DNA from: Methylomarinum sp050304855
GTDB taxonomy: Bacteria; Pseudomonadota; Gammaproteobacteria; Methylococcales; Methylomonadaceae
Assembly: GCA_050304855.1 (NCBI GenBank)
Contig: JBNLEI010000280.1
Location: 1-47,788 of the forward strand
Direction: 5' to 3'
Length of the DNA stretch: 47,788 nucleotides
Part shown: in pieces, positions 7,315 through 16,700 of the stretch
Layout of the letters: every line of letters begins with the position of its first letter
Position numbering within the stretch: the first letter of the stretch is position 1
Program-made: the position numbers and the translations under genes
The notes under the pieces: generated by a model
The model's database searches: none
The model's input: the letters and a program-made list of their open reading frames with translations, nothing else
Told to the model about the DNA's origin: nothing

Positions 7315-8496
7315 ATGAGCATTCAACTTTCAGACAGAGTCAAAGCCGTCAAACCTTCCCCGACCCTGGCCATTACAGCAAGAGCCGCGGAAATGCGCGC
7401 AGCCGGTAAGGATATCATCGGATTGGGCGCCGGCGAGCCGGATTTCGACACGCCCGACCATATTAAAGCGGCCGCCGTCAAAGCCTTGGACAGAGGCTTT
7501 ACCAAATACACGGCTGTCGATGGAACTCCGAGTTTGAAACAAGCCATTATCGATAAATTTAAAAACGATAACGGGCTAACCTACCAGTTAAACCAGATCC
7601 TGGTTTCGTGTGGCGGCAAACAAAGCTTTTACAACCTTGCTCAAGCACTGCTCAATCCTGGCGACGAAGTCATCATCCCGGCACCTTATTGGGTATCTTA
7701 CCCTGACATGGTCTTACTAGCCGACGGTGTACCGGTTATTGTCGAAACCTCGCAAGCGCAAACATTCAAAATTTCTCCGGAACAATTGCGCAACGCCATC
7801 ACCGACAAAACCCGTCTGGTTGTCATCAACAGCCCTTCCAACCCGACAGGGGTCGCTTATTCGTTCGAAGAACTGAAAGCATTAGGCGATGTACTGCGCG
7901 ATTATCCTGAAATCGTCATCGCCACCGACGACATGTACGAACACATCCTTTGGAACAAGGGCAGTTTCGTCAATATTCTCAACGCCAATCCTGACTTTTA
8001 CAACAGAACCATGGTATTGAACGGTGTTTCCAAGGCTTATTCGATGACAGGTTGGCGAATCGGCTATGCAGCAGGACCGGCGGAACTCATCGGTGCGATG
8101 CGGAAAATTCAATCACAAAGCACGTCAAACCCCACTTCGATCTCCCAAGTGGCGGCCGAAGAGGCGCTTAAAGGTGATCAAAGCTGTATCGACAAAATGA
8201 TGGTCGAATTCAAAAAACGTCATGATTTCGTAGTGGCTGAATTAAACAATATCGACGGTATCGATTGCCTGACTACCGATGGTACATTTTACGTCTTCCC
8301 TAACGTTGACAAACTGATCGCTCGCCTTGAGGGCATCGACAACGATCTGGATTTTGCCGAATTCTTAATCGAAAAAGCCGGCGTCGCTCTGGTGCCTGGA
8401 AGTGCGTTCGGTTGCCCCGGGCATATCAGAATATCGATAGCGACCAGCATGGAAAATCTGACCAACGCTTTAACCAGAATCAAGCAAGCCGTTTAA
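7315..8496 (+). CDS. aspC: Aspartate aminotransferase, class I (PLP enzyme)
   Basis: A 393-residue fold type I aminotransferase that moves the amino group between aspartate and 2-oxoglutarate. The PLP lysine is Lys240 in SKAYSMTGWRIGYA, with SNPTG before it. The N-terminal GLGAGEPDFDTPDHIK and lengths of the blocks place it in the Ib (Thermus/Rhizobium-like) subgroup rather than the E. coli AspC subgroup, so the symbol is approximate (aatA is also used); some members also act on prephenate or aromatic acids. The ATG at 7315 has CGAGG four bases upstream and follows the TATAAT of the shared promoter. It converges on a hydrolase gene with a strong hairpin between. Confidence 0.93.
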   Translation: MSIQLSDRVKAVKPSPTLAITARAAEMRAAGKDIIGLGAGEPDFDTPDHIKAAAVKALDRGFTKYTAVDGTPSLKQAIIDKFKNDNGLTYQLNQILVSCGGKQSFYNLAQALLNPGDEVIIPAPYWVSYPDMVLLADGVPVIVETSQAQTFKISPEQLRNAITDKTRLVVINSPSNPTGVAYSFEELKALGDVLRDYPEIVIATDDMYEHILWNKGSFVNILNANPDFYNRTMVLNGVSKAYSMTGWRIGYAAGPAELIGAMRKIQSQSTSNPTSISQVAAEEALKGDQSCIDKMMVEFKKRHDFVVAELNNIDGIDCLTTDGTFYVFPNVDKLIARLEGIDNDLDFAEFLIEKAGVALVPGSAFGCPGHIRISIATSMENLTNALTRIKQAV

Positions 8497-8504
8497 AACT
8501 AAAC

Positions 8505-8535
8505 TCGGTTACTTCCGCTCAACGGAAGTAACCGA
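8505..8535. terminator. Bidirectional hairpin between convergent genes
   Basis: A perfect 13-bp stem, TCGGTTACTTCCG (8505-8517) and its complement (8523-8535), with loop CTCAA. It overlaps the stop codon of the minus-strand hydrolase and lies just after the aminotransferase. The minus side continues into a T-rich stretch; the plus side lacks a U-tract. It probably separates the two convergent transcripts. Confidence 0.65.
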
Positions 8536-9117
8536 ACTCAATTCAACAATCGTCCGACTGATTGTGTCAATCAAGCCCCGGTTGAATAACATCAAAATAT
8601 GCAATACCGAATAAAACCGTTTGTTTTCGGCGATCGGCCAGATCGAACTCGTGGCCGGAATAATCATTAAATCGAACGGCGTCCAATAAGAAAAAACCGG
8701 AATTCCGTCATATTTATCTTCCTCGAGCCGAAGCTCATTGAGAAATTCGCTGTTCGGCCTTAATTGCCTGGTCCCTTTGCCAAGATAGAAGTAAGCCAGA
8801 TAACTGCCCCGATGCGGCGAAGAAATGGTAAACAGCGAACTGACACGCTTGTAGCCACCCAATTTTTGCAGATAATAGCGAGCCACGATGCCGCCCATAC
8901 TGAATCCGACGAGAATAATCGGGGTGTGCTCGCCGAATTCGGAATCAATTTCCCGTTTTAATTTGATAGCCCAATCATCGATACCGTCACGCCCGTCCCT
9001 GGGTTTTAGGCTCGGTGCAAAACATTCAAATCCCTGGGACTCCAAACGCCGACGAAAGGCGTGAAAAACATAGCCGGAATTGAAAATTCCATGAATCAGA
9101 ACGACGCGTTGAGACAT
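8509..9117 (-). CDS. Alpha/beta-fold hydrolase (lipase/esterase-like)
   Basis: A 202-residue cytoplasmic-looking serine hydrolase. The chain starts with the strand and oxyanion motif VVLIHGIFNSGYVF and has the nucleophile elbow GFSMGG; HRGSYLAYFYLGKG follows. The catalytic acid and histidine are probably in the FDLMIIPATSS and SVLHIL regions. The closest well-known groups are the small triacylglycerol-lipase/PGAP1-like hydrolases. No signal peptide is present. I start it at 9117 (MSQRVV), because the in-frame upstream extension to 9270 would overlap the 3' end of the neighbouring lipoprotein gene and adds no known domain. The substrate is unknown. Confidence 0.8.
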   Translation of the reverse strand: MSQRVVLIHGIFNSGYVFHAFRRRLESQGFECFAPSLKPRDGRDGIDDWAIKLKREIDSEFGEHTPIILVGFSMGGIVARYYLQKLGGYKRVSSLFTISSPHRGSYLAYFYLGKGTRQLRPNSEFLNELRLEEDKYDGIPVFSYWTPFDLMIIPATSSIWPIAENKRFYSVLHILMLFNRGLIDTISRTIVELSSVTSVERK

Positions 9118-9160
9118 AAAGTGCTTAATCTTCCCGCTATAAATTGGAGAAAAGTCTAAA

Positions 9161-10342
9161 TCACCAACTTTTGATCCAATCCCCAACTCGGACTCTGCGG
9201 ACTGTGAGCGGCACTTCCAATTTACCGACCGAAAAACCGGCGTTGACGCTTTCGATCTTAACCATGCCAATTGGCTCCTTATCGCCTCCCGTTTGCCCTA
9301 AGCCATGAGTTACCGTATTGGCGGCATAAACCACAAAATTATCTCCGCTTTCGATTTTATCCTGAGACCCAGCTGCGACAACAATGCGGTCATTGTCCAC
9401 TTTAACCACGCGAGCGGCAAAAGGATAACAACCGAACAACCGTCGAATATCCTCACTGGCCATTTCGATAATCCCACTGATTTTGTTGCCTGCCGGAGTG
9501 GATCTAAAGCGTTCACTTCCCACCGAATAACCATTCGGAATCCAAACATCCCCAAGAATCGAGTCGGAATAACGGTGCTGGAACAACAAAGCGCCGGTCA
9601 ACCCGTCGTGGACATAAACGTCGATAGTCACCCCTCTTCTAGCGATGACTTCACGAAACGAGGATTTAATCTGCGCTAGAATACCCGCACCTCGTACATA
9701 CTCGGTAGACTCCACTTCAAAATCGCGAATAACCCCGGACAATACGAATTGCGACTCTGCTTCACTGGCCACATTAACAATACTGGAGCCGAAGTAATCA
9801 TCCGCCTGCATAATTTCCGGGGCCAGATCAGGCCTTGAATACAACGAGGTATCGGTTTTGTTACGACCGATAAAGTCACCCGATTGCATCAACAAATTGT
9901 TAATTTCACGCGGAATGCCACCATATAGGTCCTGCGATTCGTTGCCGCTTATCTGCCCCGAAGTTACGATAGGAAAGGCTGTAGCCACGATTCTTTTTCG
10001 ATAAGGCGCGTTGCAAAGCTGAGTTTCCGATAACACCGCCAATATCTGGACATGATAAACCTTGTCCTCCTGCCACTCGTCAACCACCTTGGTATTACTG
10101 ATCAACGCTTGAGTGGTTGTGTTATGTCCGGCCTGCGCCGCCGCATTGCGAATTGCCGTTTGAATGGCTTGTCTTCTGGCTTGCAAAATTGCGCCTTCGG
10201 TTATAGCCGCTTGACCTTCGGCGCTTAAAACCCGCGCCGCCGGGCTACTCTCTTTATTTGCCGTTCCGGAAGACCCAGTAACTGAGGCGCACCCCTGCAA
10301 CAACAGGCAAAATCCAAATACAAGACAGAATAAATACTTCAT
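9161..10342 (-). CDS. FlgT-like outer-membrane/periplasmic lipoprotein
   Basis: A 393-residue lipoprotein with a signal peptide ending in LQGC (Cys18). The N-terminal block SAEGQAAITEGAILQARRQAI plus the Ala-rich helix matches the FlgT N-terminal domain. A middle domain (about residues 110-290) and a small C-terminal beta domain (about 305-393; VVAAGSQDKIESGD, then VGDWIKSW) complete the three-domain order of FlgT. In Vibrio, FlgT forms part of the H ring around the flagellar basal body. Here the protein carries a lipobox, which is unusual for FlgT, and no other flagellar genes are near except the FlgP-like gene just upstream, 14 bases away and presumably co-transcribed. It could instead serve another envelope structure. 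Confidence 0.65.
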   Translation of the reverse strand: MKYLFCLVFGFCLLLQGCASVTGSSGTANKESSPAARVLSAEGQAAITEGAILQARRQAIQTAIRNAAAQAGHNTTTQALISNTKVVDEWQEDKVYHVQILAVLSETQLCNAPYRKRIVATAFPIVTSGQISGNESQDLYGGIPREINNLLMQSGDFIGRNKTDTSLYSRPDLAPEIMQADDYFGSSIVNVASEAESQFVLSGVIRDFEVESTEYVRGAGILAQIKSSFREVIARRGVTIDVYVHDGLTGALLFQHRYSDSILGDVWIPNGYSVGSERFRSTPAGNKISGIIEMASEDIRRLFGCYPFAARVVKVDNDRIVVAAGSQDKIESGDNFVVYAANTVTHGLGQTGGDKEPIGMVKIESVNAGFSVGKLEVPLTVRRVRVGDWIKSW

Positions 10343-10356
10343 AGACAGATCGAGTC

Positions 10357-11046
10357 CTATTTGGGTATGCCATTAAGCAAAATATAATTAAGAAACAGAC
10401 GTCCCGTGCTATTCAACGCCCACTCGCTATCATACAGCCCTGCATTCAGCAAACCTCGATCCAGTATGTTTTTTCTCTGATCGAATCCGCCGACATGAAA
10501 CAATCCGCTGCAATCGGCATTGCTGCATCCCAAATTAACCGCCTTAACCTCCGCCAGAGTAGTACCTAATCGGGTAAAAGCGACTTTATCGTCCTGCTGC
10601 AAGCATAACCTCACCGTCGACAAGCTTCCGTCGATGCACTGGAAAAAACGACTCGTGACCGGTAGCGACAGTGTGATATGCACCGCATTACCCAAAGATT
10701 GTAAAGCGGTCACTTTGGCTTCGCGAAGAAAAAGGTCGAAATACAGACGGTAACTTTCGTCGGCGATAACCTGCCCGCCAACCGTCTTGCCATCGGTTAG
10801 ATTGACTTGATAGAGCAAAGCCGCCAATCGACGATAAGCCTGCATTTTGGAGGCTTGTTCGGCAGCCAGTTCGATTTGATGTTGGGTTAGCGAAGGCTCG
10901 TTACGGTAGAGACTTTGTCCTGAAGCCGTCAACGTTTTAGGTGCAAGTACCTTATGTTCTTGGGCTTTCTGAAAATTAAGTTCCGAGCAGCCAACCGCGA
11001 CCAGCATTGTCGTAAAGAACACTAATTTCGATAACATGCGTTTCAC
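10357..11046 (-). CDS. LPP20/FlgP-like lipoprotein
   Basis: A 229-residue lipoprotein: signal peptide with lipobox AVGC (Cys20). The block EQASKMQAYRRLAALLYQVN, followed by a short variable stretch and REAKVT, resembles the LPP20/FlgP domain, in which FlgP is an outer-membrane lipoprotein of the flagellar base in Vibrio and Campylobacter. The C-terminal 90 residues, with several cysteines (CIDGSLSTVRLC and CSNADC), are not part of the usual FlgP and I cannot assign them. It starts with GTG at 11046, preceded by AGGGG seven bases upstream. It is followed by the FlgT-like gene in one transcription unit. A possible -10 (TATACT) lies around 11071-11076 on the minus strand. Confidence 0.65.
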   Translation of the reverse strand: MKRMLSKLVFFTTMLVAVGCSELNFQKAQEHKVLAPKTLTASGQSLYRNEPSLTQHQIELAAEQASKMQAYRRLAALLYQVNLTDGKTVGGQVIADESYRLYFDLFLREAKVTALQSLGNAVHITLSLPVTSRFFQCIDGSLSTVRLCLQQDDKVAFTRLGTTLAEVKAVNLGCSNADCSGLFHVGGFDQRKNILDRGLLNAGLYDSEWALNSTGRLFLNYILLNGIPK

Positions 11047-11147
11047 TGTCGTTCCCCTAGTTACTCTATTGAGTATAGTCGGCCAAAGAGGTTTTTTCTT
11101 GAATAGAACTCAACCGTTGGTTGCCACTGCCAGTCATTAAAATTTAA

Positions 11148-11171
11148 TGATCCGAAGAAGACCTCGGATCA
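11148..11171 (-). terminator. Hairpin at the end of rsfS
   Basis: TGATCCGA (11148-11155) and TCGGATCA (11164-11171) form a perfect 8-bp stem that includes the rsfS stop codon. On the minus strand it is followed by ATTAAATTTTAATG, which is AT-rich but not a clean U-tract. It probably separates proA-nadD-rsfS from the FlgP/FlgT-like genes. Confidence 0.5.
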
Positions 11172-11513
11172 ATGAACGGCTTCTTCACCTCTTTCAACCG
11201 ACCACAATTTTTCCAATTGATAAAATTCCCGGGCCTGAGCGGTCATCACATGTAAAATCACGTCTCCCAAATCCAATAATACCCAGTCGGAACCTTCCTG
11301 TCCCTCGAAACCTGGGTGCGAGATACCCAGTTCTTTAACTTTTTCGGCAACATATTGGCATAAAGATCTGGCATGACGATCGGATGTACCGGTAACCAGG
11401 ATCATGTAATCGGTGATTGTCGTTTTATCGCGCACATCAAGCACGGTGACGTTCTGACCTTTACGTTCGTCCACAACTTTTTCTACAACTTTAAGTAATT
11501 CTTCTGCTTGCAT
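11169..11513 (-). CDS. rsfS: Ribosomal silencing factor RsfS (Iojap/YbeB family)
   Basis: A 114-residue RsfS protein, which binds ribosomal protein L14 (uL14) and blocks joining of the subunits in starvation. Recognisable blocks are the N-terminal LDVRDKTTITDYMILVTGTSDRH split by a few residues, the VKELGISHPGFEGQ region and DWVLLDLGDVILHVM. Length is typical (105-130). It follows nadD with a 14-base gap on the minus strand, the usual nadD-rsfS order in gammaproteobacteria; the rlmH gene that often follows is not here, being replaced by the FlgP-like gene. Confidence 0.95.
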   Translation of the reverse strand: MQAEELLKVVEKVVDERKGQNVTVLDVRDKTTITDYMILVTGTSDRHARSLCQYVAEKVKELGISHPGFEGQEGSDWVLLDLGDVILHVMTAQAREFYQLEKLWSVERGEEAVH

Positions 11514-11527
11514 TCAATTTCCTGTGT

Positions 11528-12148
11528 TTAACTTCGATAGAGCTTATGTTGATCAATAAAATCAATGACGGCGTCCGGTAATAGAAAGTGGGGATCCCTT
11601 CCATGAGTGATGAGTTCTCTGATAGCGGTTGCCGAGATATCCAGTTGGGTAACGTGCTGAAAATATAAATTGCCTGACGGCCTGCTATGCAAAATTTCCG
11701 TTTGTTCAACCAGGCGCTCATCAAAAAACGCCTCTAACTTACCGTGCTGATAACCAGGCCGGGTCATCACCACAACATGGGCAAAGTCGAATAACTGTTG
11801 CCATCGACACCACGTCTTCAAGCCGGCAAATGCATCGGTACCGATAAACAACAAAATCGGACGGTAATCGTATTCCTGACGTAACGAACTCAGGGTATCG
11901 ACCATATAGGAAGGCCCATCCCGATCCAGCTCTCTCCTGTCCGTTCTCATAAAAGATCTATTGGCGATCGCCAGCTGCAACATTTGCAATCGGGTTTCGC
12001 CATCGACATTCGGTTGCTGGCGATGTGGAGGTATACGACAGGGGATTAGCCGAATCTGTTCTAGCGCGAAGATTTCACTAACCTCAAGCGCCGTTCTCAA
12101 ATGACCGTAATGGATCGGATCGAATGTGCCGCCGTAGACCCCAATCAT
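11528..12148 (-). CDS. nadD: Nicotinate-nucleotide adenylyltransferase
   Basis: A 206-residue nucleotidyltransferase of the HxGH superfamily that adenylates nicotinate mononucleotide in NAD synthesis. The N-terminal GGTFDPIHYGHL contains the ATP-binding HYGH, and the C-terminal ISATAIRELI is the family's ISST/ISAT signature. Length is standard. The start codon shares one base with the proA stop (TAATG), so translation is coupled to proA. It is cytoplasmic and the second gene of proA-nadD-rsfS. Confidence 0.96.
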   Translation of the reverse strand: MIGVYGGTFDPIHYGHLRTALEVSEIFALEQIRLIPCRIPPHRQQPNVDGETRLQMLQLAIANRSFMRTDRRELDRDGPSYMVDTLSSLRQEYDYRPILLFIGTDAFAGLKTWCRWQQLFDFAHVVVMTRPGYQHGKLEAFFDERLVEQTEILHSRPSGNLYFQHVTQLDISATAIRELITHGRDPHFLLPDAVIDFIDQHKLYRS

Positions 12149-13404
12149 TATTCCCTGATATGGCCGTCGCCGAGTACGATATATTTCAATGTAGTCAATC
12201 CGTTCAATCCGACCGGACCGCGCGCATGAAGTTTGTCAGTGCTAATACCGATTTCTGCACCCAAACCGTATTCGAATCCGTCAGCAAAACGGGTCGAAGC
12301 GTTAACCATCACCGAACTGGAGTCTACTTCCCGTAAAAACCGACGCGCCAACGTATAGTCCTCTGTCACAATCGACTCGGTATGTCCGGAACTGTATTGG
12401 CCGATGTGTTCCATCGCTTCGTCTATCCCTTCGACGATTCTAATCGACAATATTGGCGCCAGATATTCGGTTTTCCAATCCTCTTCGCTAGCTCTGGAAC
12501 ATTGAGGAATCAGGGAACAAGTTTTCAAGCAGCCTCTCAGTTCGACCCCTTTAGCCAGAAACGCTTCGGCCAATCGCGGTAACACTTGAGCAGCGATACT
12601 TTCAGCCACCAACAAAGTTTCCATGGCGTTACAAACGCCATAGCGATGTGTTTTAGCGTTCACGGCGATATTAATAGCCTTAGCGAGATCGGCTTTTCCG
12701 TCGAGATAAACATGACAAATGCCATCCAAATGTTTGATAACAGGAATCGTGGCATCATTACTGATTCGCTCGATCAAACTTTTCCCGCCGCGAGGAACAA
12801 TGACATCAACATATTGATTCATCGTAATCAGTTCGCCGACAGCAGCTCGGTCAGTCGTTTCGACTACTTGCACTGCTTCAGCCGGCAATCCTGCTGCGGA
12901 CAATCCTTCGGTGATACAAGCGGCAATCGCTTGATTGGAATGGATAGCCTCGGAGCCGCCCCGCAAAATACAAGCATTACCCGACTTCAGGCACAATGCA
13001 GCCGCGTCGACAGTAACGTTTGGGCGAGATTCGTAAATAATACCGATCACTCCTAACGGAACTCTCATCTGGCCGACTTGAATACCACTGGGGCGATAGT
13101 TCAAATCACTGATACCTCCAACCGGATCGGCTAAAGCAGCAACCTGACGCAAGCCCTCTACCATCGCATCAATCGTAGAAGACTTTAACTCCAATCTATC
13201 CAGCAGCGCCGCCTCCAAACCATTTTTTCGCCCGGCTTCAAGGTCTTTGCGATTTTCTATCGCCAACGTCTCTCTGTTCGCTGATATGGCTTCCGCAATT
13301 TTGATCAAAGCAAAATTCTTCTTTCCGGTTTCAGCCCGCCCCATTTCTCTGCCGGCTTTTCTGGCCTGCTGCCCCAATTCGCGCATATACACTTTGATAT
13401 CCAT
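12148..13404 (-). CDS. proA: Gamma-glutamyl phosphate reductase
   Basis: A 418-residue aldehyde-dehydrogenase-fold enzyme that reduces gamma-glutamyl phosphate to the semialdehyde with NADPH, the second step of proline synthesis. Landmarks are PLGVIGIIYESRPNVT, CLKSGNACILRGG, VPRGGKSLIERI and the catalytic-cysteine region containing YGVCNAMETLLV. E. coli ProA has 417 residues, which supports the start at 13404 (MDIKVYM). An in-frame ATG at 13470 is rejected because a TATAAT box (13443-13438 on the minus strand) lies inside that extension. It is the first gene of proA-nadD-rsfS; proB is not in the window. Confidence 0.95.
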   Translation of the reverse strand: MDIKVYMRELGQQARKAGREMGRAETGKKNFALIKIAEAISANRETLAIENRKDLEAGRKNGLEAALLDRLELKSSTIDAMVEGLRQVAALADPVGGISDLNYRPSGIQVGQMRVPLGVIGIIYESRPNVTVDAAALCLKSGNACILRGGSEAIHSNQAIAACITEGLSAAGLPAEAVQVVETTDRAAVGELITMNQYVDVIVPRGGKSLIERISNDATIPVIKHLDGICHVYLDGKADLAKAINIAVNAKTHRYGVCNAMETLLVAESIAAQVLPRLAEAFLAKGVELRGCLKTCSLIPQCSRASEEDWKTEYLAPILSIRIVEGIDEAMEHIGQYSSGHTESIVTEDYTLARRFLREVDSSSVMVNASTRFADGFEYGLGAEIGISTDKLHARGPVGLNGLTTLKYIVLGDGHIRE

Positions 13405-13713
13405 TGTAAGCGACCAACCTGCAATAAAAAATTTTGTATTATAACGTGCCAAATGTTCTTTTGACAGCATTCACGTCTCAAGCATTTGCAAAAATGTCGC
13501 AACGCGCACTAGAAATCCGTTGCAGATAAATCCGACTTGTTTCTATAACTAACTTCATACCTCATTCCATGTCTAGCTTAAGAACCTCTTGCTAAAACGG
13601 AAAAAAAGAGAGATAGTTCTCAATTATGTGAAACAATTAACAAAAATAATCTCCCAGCCGATTTTCAAAAATCCGGATAACTAAAATTTATGGGAATTAC
13701 CAGGGCATCACTT
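13405..13713. promoter_or_regulatory. Intergenic region between proA and the subtilase gene
   Basis: This 309-base divergent region holds a perfect minus-strand TATAAT (13443-13438) for proA without a good -35. For the subtilase, TATAAC at 13544-13549 is a weak -10 candidate. A bulged hairpin (AGAACCTCTT at 13581-13590 against AAGAG at 13606-13610 and GTTCT at 13616-13620) would lie in a long leader. No gene, repeat or RNA family is recognised here. Confidence 0.4.
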
Positions 13714-16700
13714 ATGAACGATCAAAAACTCAACCGCTTTATACATGTCCTGGCTCTACTAACATTTTTGGCATTATCCAACATCAGCTGCGCATCCCCT
13801 TTCAAGTCTAAAAGTAACCAGATCGAAACGAATATCGAAGAAATCAGTTTTTCTCCTCAATTCGTTCTGGTGAGACAGCCCAATCAAGTCACCATCTCGG
13901 CGAAATTAACCGCTTTCCATCAACATTTCCCTAGCCGGAAACTCGTTTTGCAACAACAACGTTTTCTTCCCAATGGACGCACAATCTTCACGCCTGTTGC
14001 CGTTTTAAGAGACGACGGCAAAAAGGGTGACACCGTCGAAAACGATGGTGTTTATACAACGAAAGTCGATTTTAACCCGCGATTCTTAGGCGACATTCAT
14101 TTAAGGATCGTTGCAAAACACAAATCTAAAAAGGGACGAGGCAAATCGGAATCCGAGATATTTACACTTCCGGTCAAAAATGCTTGCGGCCCCACTGCCT
14201 CGCTTCTACCGATTAAAGTTTTAGAGCCGGCCACTGGAAACAGTCGATATCAAATCATCGAATTCGACATTCCGGGCAGCACCGCAGAACCGCGTGCAAC
14301 TATATTAAGAGTCGTCAACGGCGCGCGGCTCGGCTCCCCGATGAATGAGCGGATTTACTATGCAGACTTATGGCTCAACGGCAGCAAAATAATGCGGCTT
14401 AATAAGTCAACCAATATTGCCGAGATTCCGGTCTCGCTGAATGCGGGCTTAAACACCCTAAAAATCGTGCGTATTAGAAGCAAACCCGGCCAATTGCTAG
14501 CTGTCGAAATACAAGCGTGTGCCGATCAACTTGAACTAACGCCAGTTAGCGAAACCCTTTCGACCGGTTCAACTTTATCCGCCACTGCAACGGTTACCGC
14601 TCAAGGCGTACCGGTAAAAGGTGCCGAAATTCAATTTGACGTCAGCGATTCTTTGGCGGCCGATCATCAAAAAACGGCTATCAGCTCCGATAGCGGTATC
14701 GCACATACCGATTTTATTCTCACAAACGCCGGTAACGGACAATTGATTGCCCGCGTCGTCGATGCTTCTCCGGATTTGACTGCCAGTACTGAGATTTTGG
14801 CTGTTAACACACCCTCGATGGAACTGAATCAGGGGTTTGATGAACTATCCTTAACACCCGGCGAGAATGAATCCCTTCCTTTCTTTTTGTTTTATTTATC
14901 GCATGATCCGACCCAGCAACAATTGACGTTCAACCGAACGGTAGAACCGGATAACGGCGGACTACTCATTTCCGGCGGAGCAGGTTCGGCGGACGGATAT
15001 ATGGTTAACGGGCCGGCCAGTTTCAATTTTGAGCCTGTCATAACGGCTGTCAGCCCCGGAGATTATAAAGTGATCGCGCGGGCAGTCATCCTCGGCAGCG
15101 GCGAAACAGTCAGCGCTACGACGACGGTTCACGTTGCCGACCCCAATGCACCGGAACCTTTGACCCTTAATCTTCCCGGATTTACGCCTGCCGGCATAGA
15201 ACCCGGCATTTCCACCACAGTTACCGTAAGAGCTTTGGCTGAAGGAACGACAACACCGCCCACAAGCTTGTGGCTCGACGAAATCGACGCAGACGGCAAC
15301 CTGGTTACACTAGGCATCGCCGAGTTAAAAGACGGCGGTCAAGGAGCCGATAACGTCGCCGGCGATTATCTCTATACCGCACAAACCGAATTCAATCGCC
15401 CGATTCAGCAAAATATTTATCTGCGCCTTCGCGCGCCCTATTTCGGTGACGAAATTCTATCGAACACTGCAATATTAACCGTAACACCTTTCGAACTTGA
15501 GGGTCCTCAGCCGGATAACGATCAACTGGTTCCCGGTTCTTCGGAAGACGAATTGGTATTCGCAAACGAAATTCTAGTCCAACTGATTTCCGGCACTTCT
15601 CCGGCAAGAGCGGAAACGATCGCCGCATCCATTAACGGGGAAATTGTCAGCATTATTCCCGAAATCCGGCTTTATCGTATTCAATTCGCGGGAGATGGAA
15701 CCTTCCAGGGAGTCCAGCAAGCGATCGCCAACTTGAGCTTATTTTCGGATGTCATCTTCGCTGTTCCGAATTCCGAGGTGATACCGGCCGGGACCAGTTG
15801 CGACTGGAATAATCCAGCAAATGATTGTCCTCAAGACCCGGCGTTTCCAGCTCAATGGCACCTTAATAAAATCCGTGCGAAACAAGCATGGGAGGCGGCA
15901 ATGACAATTAACCCAAGAGAATTTGCCGGTTCTTCGGCGTTCCCTGTTGCCGTTATCGACGTCGGTCTGAACTGTAGTCACACCGATTTAATCGACCAAT
16001 GCCTGAACACTGTCAGCAACAATGACGAACACGGCACTGCCGTCGCCGGCATCATCGCCGCCAATGCCAATGAGATAGGCGGTACCGGCGTCGCATGGAA
16101 TAGCAAGCTACGGGCCTACCGTGCCGGAACGGACTTGAACTCACTCAGCAATAGCATTATTGCGGCGGGTAACAGCGATGCCAAAATTCTCAATGTCAGC
16201 ATGACAAGCGCTTCGACCACCGGCCTTGCGACTCTAAGAGCCGCTATCTGCGACGTGGCGGTAAAAGGCAAGTTGATTGTCGCCGCCGCCGGTCAACGGC
16301 CCACCGGTAGCGCACTGGATCTATATCCCGCCGCGCTGAATGACGATGAATCGTACTTGTGTCCCAACTCCGACGTTAACCTATCGTCCCATTTGCTATC
16401 GGTAGGCGCTTCGAATGCGTCGGATAGGCTTGCGGTCTGGAGCGGCATAAACAGCAATCCTAAGGATTGGGTCGATATATACGCCCCCGGACTCGGTATC
16501 ATCGCGTTTTCAACCGCTTATAACGGCACCAGCTATGCCGCTCCACAGGTCTCCGGTGCGGCCGCCTTACTTTGGCCATTACTCCCTTCAGGTTCCAGCC
16601 CGACCACCCTTCACAATCGTCTGCTTGCCAGCGCCCAAACGATCGGAGATCTTGATGGCAATGGAGAAGCCGACAAAAGGCTAGACCTGCTCGCCGCAGT

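Noticed and set aside
9118..9270. N-terminal extension of the alpha/beta hydrolase to 9270
   Set aside because: The added 51 residues overlap the FlgT-like gene and precede the strand where the fold normally begins, so ATG 9117 was chosen.
12586..13056. 156-codon ORF antisense to proA
   Set aside because: It lies fully inside proA on the opposite strand, has no ribosome site and no domain, and is explained as a mirror of proA codon usage.
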